NCBI GenBank assembly: GCA_003171295.1
Contig: PMYF01000852.1
Span: 1-18,385, forward strand
Length of the DNA: 18,385 bases
Direction: 5' to 3'
Source of the DNA: Acidobacteriota bacterium
Lineage (GTDB): Bacteria; Acidobacteriota; Terriglobia; UBA7540
Notes under the pieces: model-generated
The model's database searches: none
Seen by the model: the letters and a program-made list of their open reading frames with translations, nothing else
Told to the model about the DNA's origin: nothing
Translations under genes and position numbers: made by a program
Part shown: piece by piece, positions 15,746 through 18,385 of the stretch
Numbering within the stretch: the stretch's first letter is position 1
Layout: every line of letters starts with the position of its first letter

Positions 15746-16606
15746 ATGTTGGGGATTACGCCTTACAAGTTGTCGCCTACCGCCGGACTCAGCGTCGCAA
15801 TACTCCTGGCGCTGGGCTTTGGGTGCAGCTTGCTGCTGCGAGCCGCCGGTTCGTCATCCTCGGGGGGGCGCTTCCACCTGTTGCTGAGGACAGAGGTCCA
15901 GGCATTCAAGGGAGGTAGCGAATGGCAGAAAGCGCAATTTAAGCAGGACTTCTCGACTCGCGAGACTGCGGTTGTGATTTGCGACATGTGGGACCATCAT
16001 TGGTGTACCAGCGCCACTCAACGGGTAGTACAAATAGCGCACAAGATGAAGCCGGTTTTGAAAGTCGCGCGGTCCGCGGGGATTCTGATTATTCATGCCC
16101 CGTCGGAGACGATGGACTTTTACAGGGACTATCCTCAGCGGCGCCTGATGCTGGCGCTCCCGCGCGCGATTCCTCCGCTTAGCTTGGGTCTGGAGTCACC
16201 GGCATTGCCGATCGACGATTCCGATGAAGGATGTGACACGCCCGGCGACACGGTTCATCAGGCCTGGACGCGCGAAAATCCGGTGTTGTCCATCGAGCCG
16301 AATGACGTGATCTCGGATGACGGTGTGGAGATCTACGGACTCCTCCAACAGAAAGGCGTCAAGAATCTCCTCATCTTGGGCGTCCACGCCAACATGTGTA
16401 TTTTGAATCGCACCTTTGCCATCAAGCAGATGACCAATTGGGGGATGTCCTGCGTTCTGGTCCGTGACCTCACGGACACCATGTACAATCCCCAAGCCCG
16501 CCCATACGTTTCTCACACAGCTGGGACCGAACTAGTCATCGACTACATTGAGAGGTACTGGTGCCCAACGACTCTCAGCGCAGACCTTGTGAAAGCGTTG
16601 AAGTAG
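15746..16606 (+). CDS. Isochorismatase-family cysteine hydrolase, N-terminally anchored or exported
   Basis: A 286-residue protein with a hydrophobic segment at about 14-33 (LSVAILLALGFGCSLLL), so exported or membrane-tethered, which is unusual for this mostly cytoplasmic fold. Members cleave C-N or C-O bonds (isochorismate, nicotinamide, ureido compounds). The nucleophile is Cys218 in GVHANMCILNRTF, with Asp80 in VVICDMWDHHWC. The Lys of the standard Asp-Lys-Cys triad is not evident; the matching region (HQAWTRENPV) offers Arg176. Other conserved stretches are ISDDGVEIYGLL (189-200), VRDLTDTMYNP (239-249) and YVSHTAGTELV, found in a subgroup of uncharacterised homologues from Acidobacteriota and Planctomycetota. 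The ATG follows AAGGAGG by 9 nt. It is first in a probable two-gene unit with the GH29 gene (88 bp gap), under the GntR-type operator. The substrate is unknown. Confidence 0.88.
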   Translation: MLGITPYKLSPTAGLSVAILLALGFGCSLLLRAAGSSSSGGRFHLLLRTEVQAFKGGSEWQKAQFKQDFSTRETAVVICDMWDHHWCTSATQRVVQIAHKMKPVLKVARSAGILIIHAPSETMDFYRDYPQRRLMLALPRAIPPLSLGLESPALPIDDSDEGCDTPGDTVHQAWTRENPVLSIEPNDVISDDGVEIYGLLQQKGVKNLLILGVHANMCILNRTFAIKQMTNWGMSCVLVRDLTDTMYNPQARPYVSHTAGTELVIDYIERYWCPTTLSADLVKALK

Positions 16607-16683
16607 TCACATATAGGGGTGAATCCTTGCGCGAGGGCGCGAAGCAGGAGCAGCAATGCTCCATCAGGTCAGAAAATGCGGAA

Positions 16684-16690
16684 AAGGAGG
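16684..16690 (+). promoter_or_regulatory. Ribosome binding site selecting the GH29 start
   Basis: AAGGAGG, 4 nt before the ATG at 16695. An in-frame ATG at 16656 also has AGGAG upstream, but the later start places a clean Sec signal peptide at residue 1. Confidence 0.65.
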
Positions 16691-16694
16691 ACCG

Positions 16695-18164
16695 ATGCGT
16701 TCAACTGCTTTGGCCATGATCTTGTTCTTGTTGATGGGAACAAGTCCATCCCGGGCCCAATACAATGAAATGAGCGGGCTTGACATTACCCAGATCGATC
16801 CGAGTTATGCGCATGCCCCGCAGAGGGCTGTTGAAAACTTTGAAGATATGAAATTCGGGCTGCGCATTCACTGGGGACTGTACGCCATGGTGGGTAGCGA
16901 TGCCTCCTGGGCCTTGCCACATTCCTCCCAAGAGTTTCGCAACATCTACGGGACGCTCTACCAGTTCTTCAATCCGACCGATTTTGATGCCGACGCCTGG
17001 ATGAACATGATGACGCGCGCCGGGATGAAGTACTTCACGATCACGACGAAACATCACGACGGGTTCTGTTTGTGGCCCACGGAGACATGGCAAAAATCGA
17101 TCCGGCTGACTCCTAAAGGCATCTCCCTCGGGGTTGGGCATTACGAGGACTGCTTGATTCACTACAGTATTATGGACACCCCTTACAGGAAGGACATCAT
17201 TGGTGCCCTCGTGGGGGCCGCCCGGAAGAAGGGTTTGGGTGTGAGTTTCTACTACTCCCACATCGACTGGCACGACCCAGCTTTTGCGTGGGATCCCAAC
17301 AATTGGTACTACGACCCGAGCTTTACGAGAGAATCAGACCCGCAACGGTGGCAGAAGTTCGTAGATCAAGAGCGAGCGCAGGTGCGCGAATTGATGACCC
17401 AATATGGAAGAACAGACGCGTTGGAACTCGACATGGGTTGGCCTAAGGAAGCACACCCCGAGATCATCGAGGTCGCGCGCATGGTTCGCAGTCTCCAACC
17501 CGATGTCCTGATCCGAAACCGTGGTATCGGCGCGTACGGTGATTTCTACACACCGGAAGGGAACATCCCCGAAGGGTTCGAAAAGGGCTGGCCCTGGCAG
17601 GTGATCTATCCCGGTGGTGAAGCCTTTTCCTATCTGCCCAACGACCGATACAAGCCGAAAGAATGGATCCTGGAGAGCTTGATTGATGTGGTCTCCAAAG
17701 GTGGAAATTTCGAGGTAGGATTCGGCCCCATGGGCAATGGCGCCTGGCCGAAAGAGATTGTCGAGCGGTTGCGTTGGGTCGGTAATTGGCTGCGAATAAA
17801 TGGCGAGGCTATCTACTCCACGCGCCCCTACACAACCTTTACAGAAGGTCAGACGATCCGGTACACGCGCAGCAAAGATGGCAAAACGCTCTATGCCATC
17901 AGCCTGGGTTGGCCGGGTAAGGCCGTGCGGTTGAACGCAGTCCGCACCGATCCAGCCATGGGAATCAGCATGCTTGGCGTTCCCGGTAAACTGAATTGGT
18001 GGAAGGAAGCGGGCCAACTTGTCATCGACATTCCCGAGGCTCTGGAGAATCACAAACCCTGTGAATCCGCGTTTGTCCTTAAGATTACAAGTCCGCACTC
18101 CTTCGTCCCTCGTGCGTCAGGCGAAGAACCCCACCGCAGGGAGGGATTCACCAAAGTCAATTGA
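16695..18164 (+). CDS. Exported GH29 alpha-L-fucosidase-like enzyme
   Basis: A 489-residue protein with a Sec signal peptide (MRSTALAMILFLLMGTSPSR, cleavage likely after SRA). An in-frame ATG 39 nt upstream also has a ribosome site but would bury the signal. GH29 enzymes release alpha-L-fucose with retention of configuration through an Asp nucleophile. Family motifs are KFGLRIHWGLYA (53-64), KYFTITTKHHDGFCLW (112-127), YYSHIDWHD (186-194), the likely nucleophile Asp246 in LELDMGW, and GDFYTPEGNIPE. In characterised fucosidases the nucleophile block is usually LWFDG, so the LELDMGW form is divergent and the sugar specificity should be treated with caution. The TIM barrel ends near 380 and a small beta-sandwich follows (RPYTTFTEGQTIRYT to ESAFVLKI). 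Second gene after the isochorismatase-like hydrolase, probably one transcript under the GntR-type operator. Confidence 0.92.
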   Translation: MRSTALAMILFLLMGTSPSRAQYNEMSGLDITQIDPSYAHAPQRAVENFEDMKFGLRIHWGLYAMVGSDASWALPHSSQEFRNIYGTLYQFFNPTDFDADAWMNMMTRAGMKYFTITTKHHDGFCLWPTETWQKSIRLTPKGISLGVGHYEDCLIHYSIMDTPYRKDIIGALVGAARKKGLGVSFYYSHIDWHDPAFAWDPNNWYYDPSFTRESDPQRWQKFVDQERAQVRELMTQYGRTDALELDMGWPKEAHPEIIEVARMVRSLQPDVLIRNRGIGAYGDFYTPEGNIPEGFEKGWPWQVIYPGGEAFSYLPNDRYKPKEWILESLIDVVSKGGNFEVGFGPMGNGAWPKEIVERLRWVGNWLRINGEAIYSTRPYTTFTEGQTIRYTRSKDGKTLYAISLGWPGKAVRLNAVRTDPAMGISMLGVPGKLNWWKEAGQLVIDIPEALENHKPCESAFVLKITSPHSFVPRASGEEPHRREGFTKVN

Positions 18165-18190
18165 TGATCAAGGTAAACCACGCGCGGAGC

Positions 18191-18212
18191 GCCCATCTCC
18201 TCCGGGATGGGC
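18191..18212 (+). terminator. Possible hairpin terminator after GH29
   Basis: GCCCATC (18191-18197) and GATGGGC (18206-18212) are exact reverse complements with an 8-nt loop, 27 bp after the GH29 stop. No T-tract follows, so it would be an atypical terminator or a 3'-end-stabilising hairpin. The remaining bases to the window end show no gene. Confidence 0.3.
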
Positions 18213-18385
18213 ACACAAGCAGTGACAATCCCCTGCTCGGCCCATATAGTGGCGTTTCCACTCCCTCCCCAAACTCTAGCAGGTGATTTGCTATCGCCGC
18301 TCTGCAGTTCCTTTCGATTTCGCAAACCGATGGATTCTGTCCAGGGCCGTTCTCACACAGTTGTATCCGTCCTGTAGACCCATTG

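Noticed and set aside
18050..18325. Minus-strand 91-codon frame past the GH29 gene
   Set aside because: It largely overlaps the GH29 C-terminus in antisense, has no ribosome site and no recognised family.

Overview
The window reads as moderately GC-rich bacterial chromosome carrying a carbohydrate-scavenging accessory region. Exported enzymes with Tat-type leaders, a GH92 and a GH29 glycosidase, local LacI and GntR regulators, long intergenic regions and decayed genes resemble soil Acidobacteriota (Solibacter/Bryobacter-like). Verrucomicrobiota or Planctomycetota remain possible; no rRNA or universal marker is present to decide. I saw no tRNA, rRNA or CRISPR array.

Left part (about 290-9883), minus strand except the regulator: an SDR oxidoreductase (290-1039) lies downstream of a large exported glycoside-hydrolase-like protein of unknown specificity (1115-3238). 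Then come an exported GH92 alpha-mannosidase-like enzyme with an N-terminal carbohydrate-binding-like domain (3813-7004) and a URO-D/cobamide-methyltransferase-superfamily enzyme (7099-8343). A divergent LacI-family regulator (8837-9883) sits beside them. An exact 18-bp sequence with a CG-centred LacI-type operator occurs only in the two promoter regions of this block (3589-3606 and 8572-8589). I infer one locally controlled regulon made of two minus-strand transcription units plus the regulator.

Middle (10192-13199): an exported alpha/beta hydrolase (10192-11487, minus), then a gene graveyard. It holds a second alpha/beta hydrolase broken by three in-frame stops and truncated at its 5' end (11532-12239, minus), a frameshifted IS481-like transposase tail (12231-12534, plus), the last part of a beta-propeller gene with two nonsense codons (12700-13071, plus), and a Tat-leader-like stub that overlaps it by ATGA (13068-13199).

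Right part (13183-18164, plus): an ACS-family sugar-acid transporter (13256-14488), a GntR/FCD regulator (14660-15403), a membrane-anchored or exported isochorismatase-fold hydrolase (15746-16606) and an exported GH29 alpha-L-fucosidase-like enzyme (16695-18164). A TTGATATATCAG element occurs exactly twice, in front of the GntR gene and in the isochorismatase promoter, with a degenerate copy in the transporter promoter. In the transporter and isochorismatase promoters a TTGAC(A/G) -35 box is followed by 17 bp and then TATCAG, which is both the -10 box and the right half of the operator. This is a second regulon next to the first. The window looks like two independently controlled glycan/sugar-acid utilisation modules separated by a scar of old insertions and deletions.
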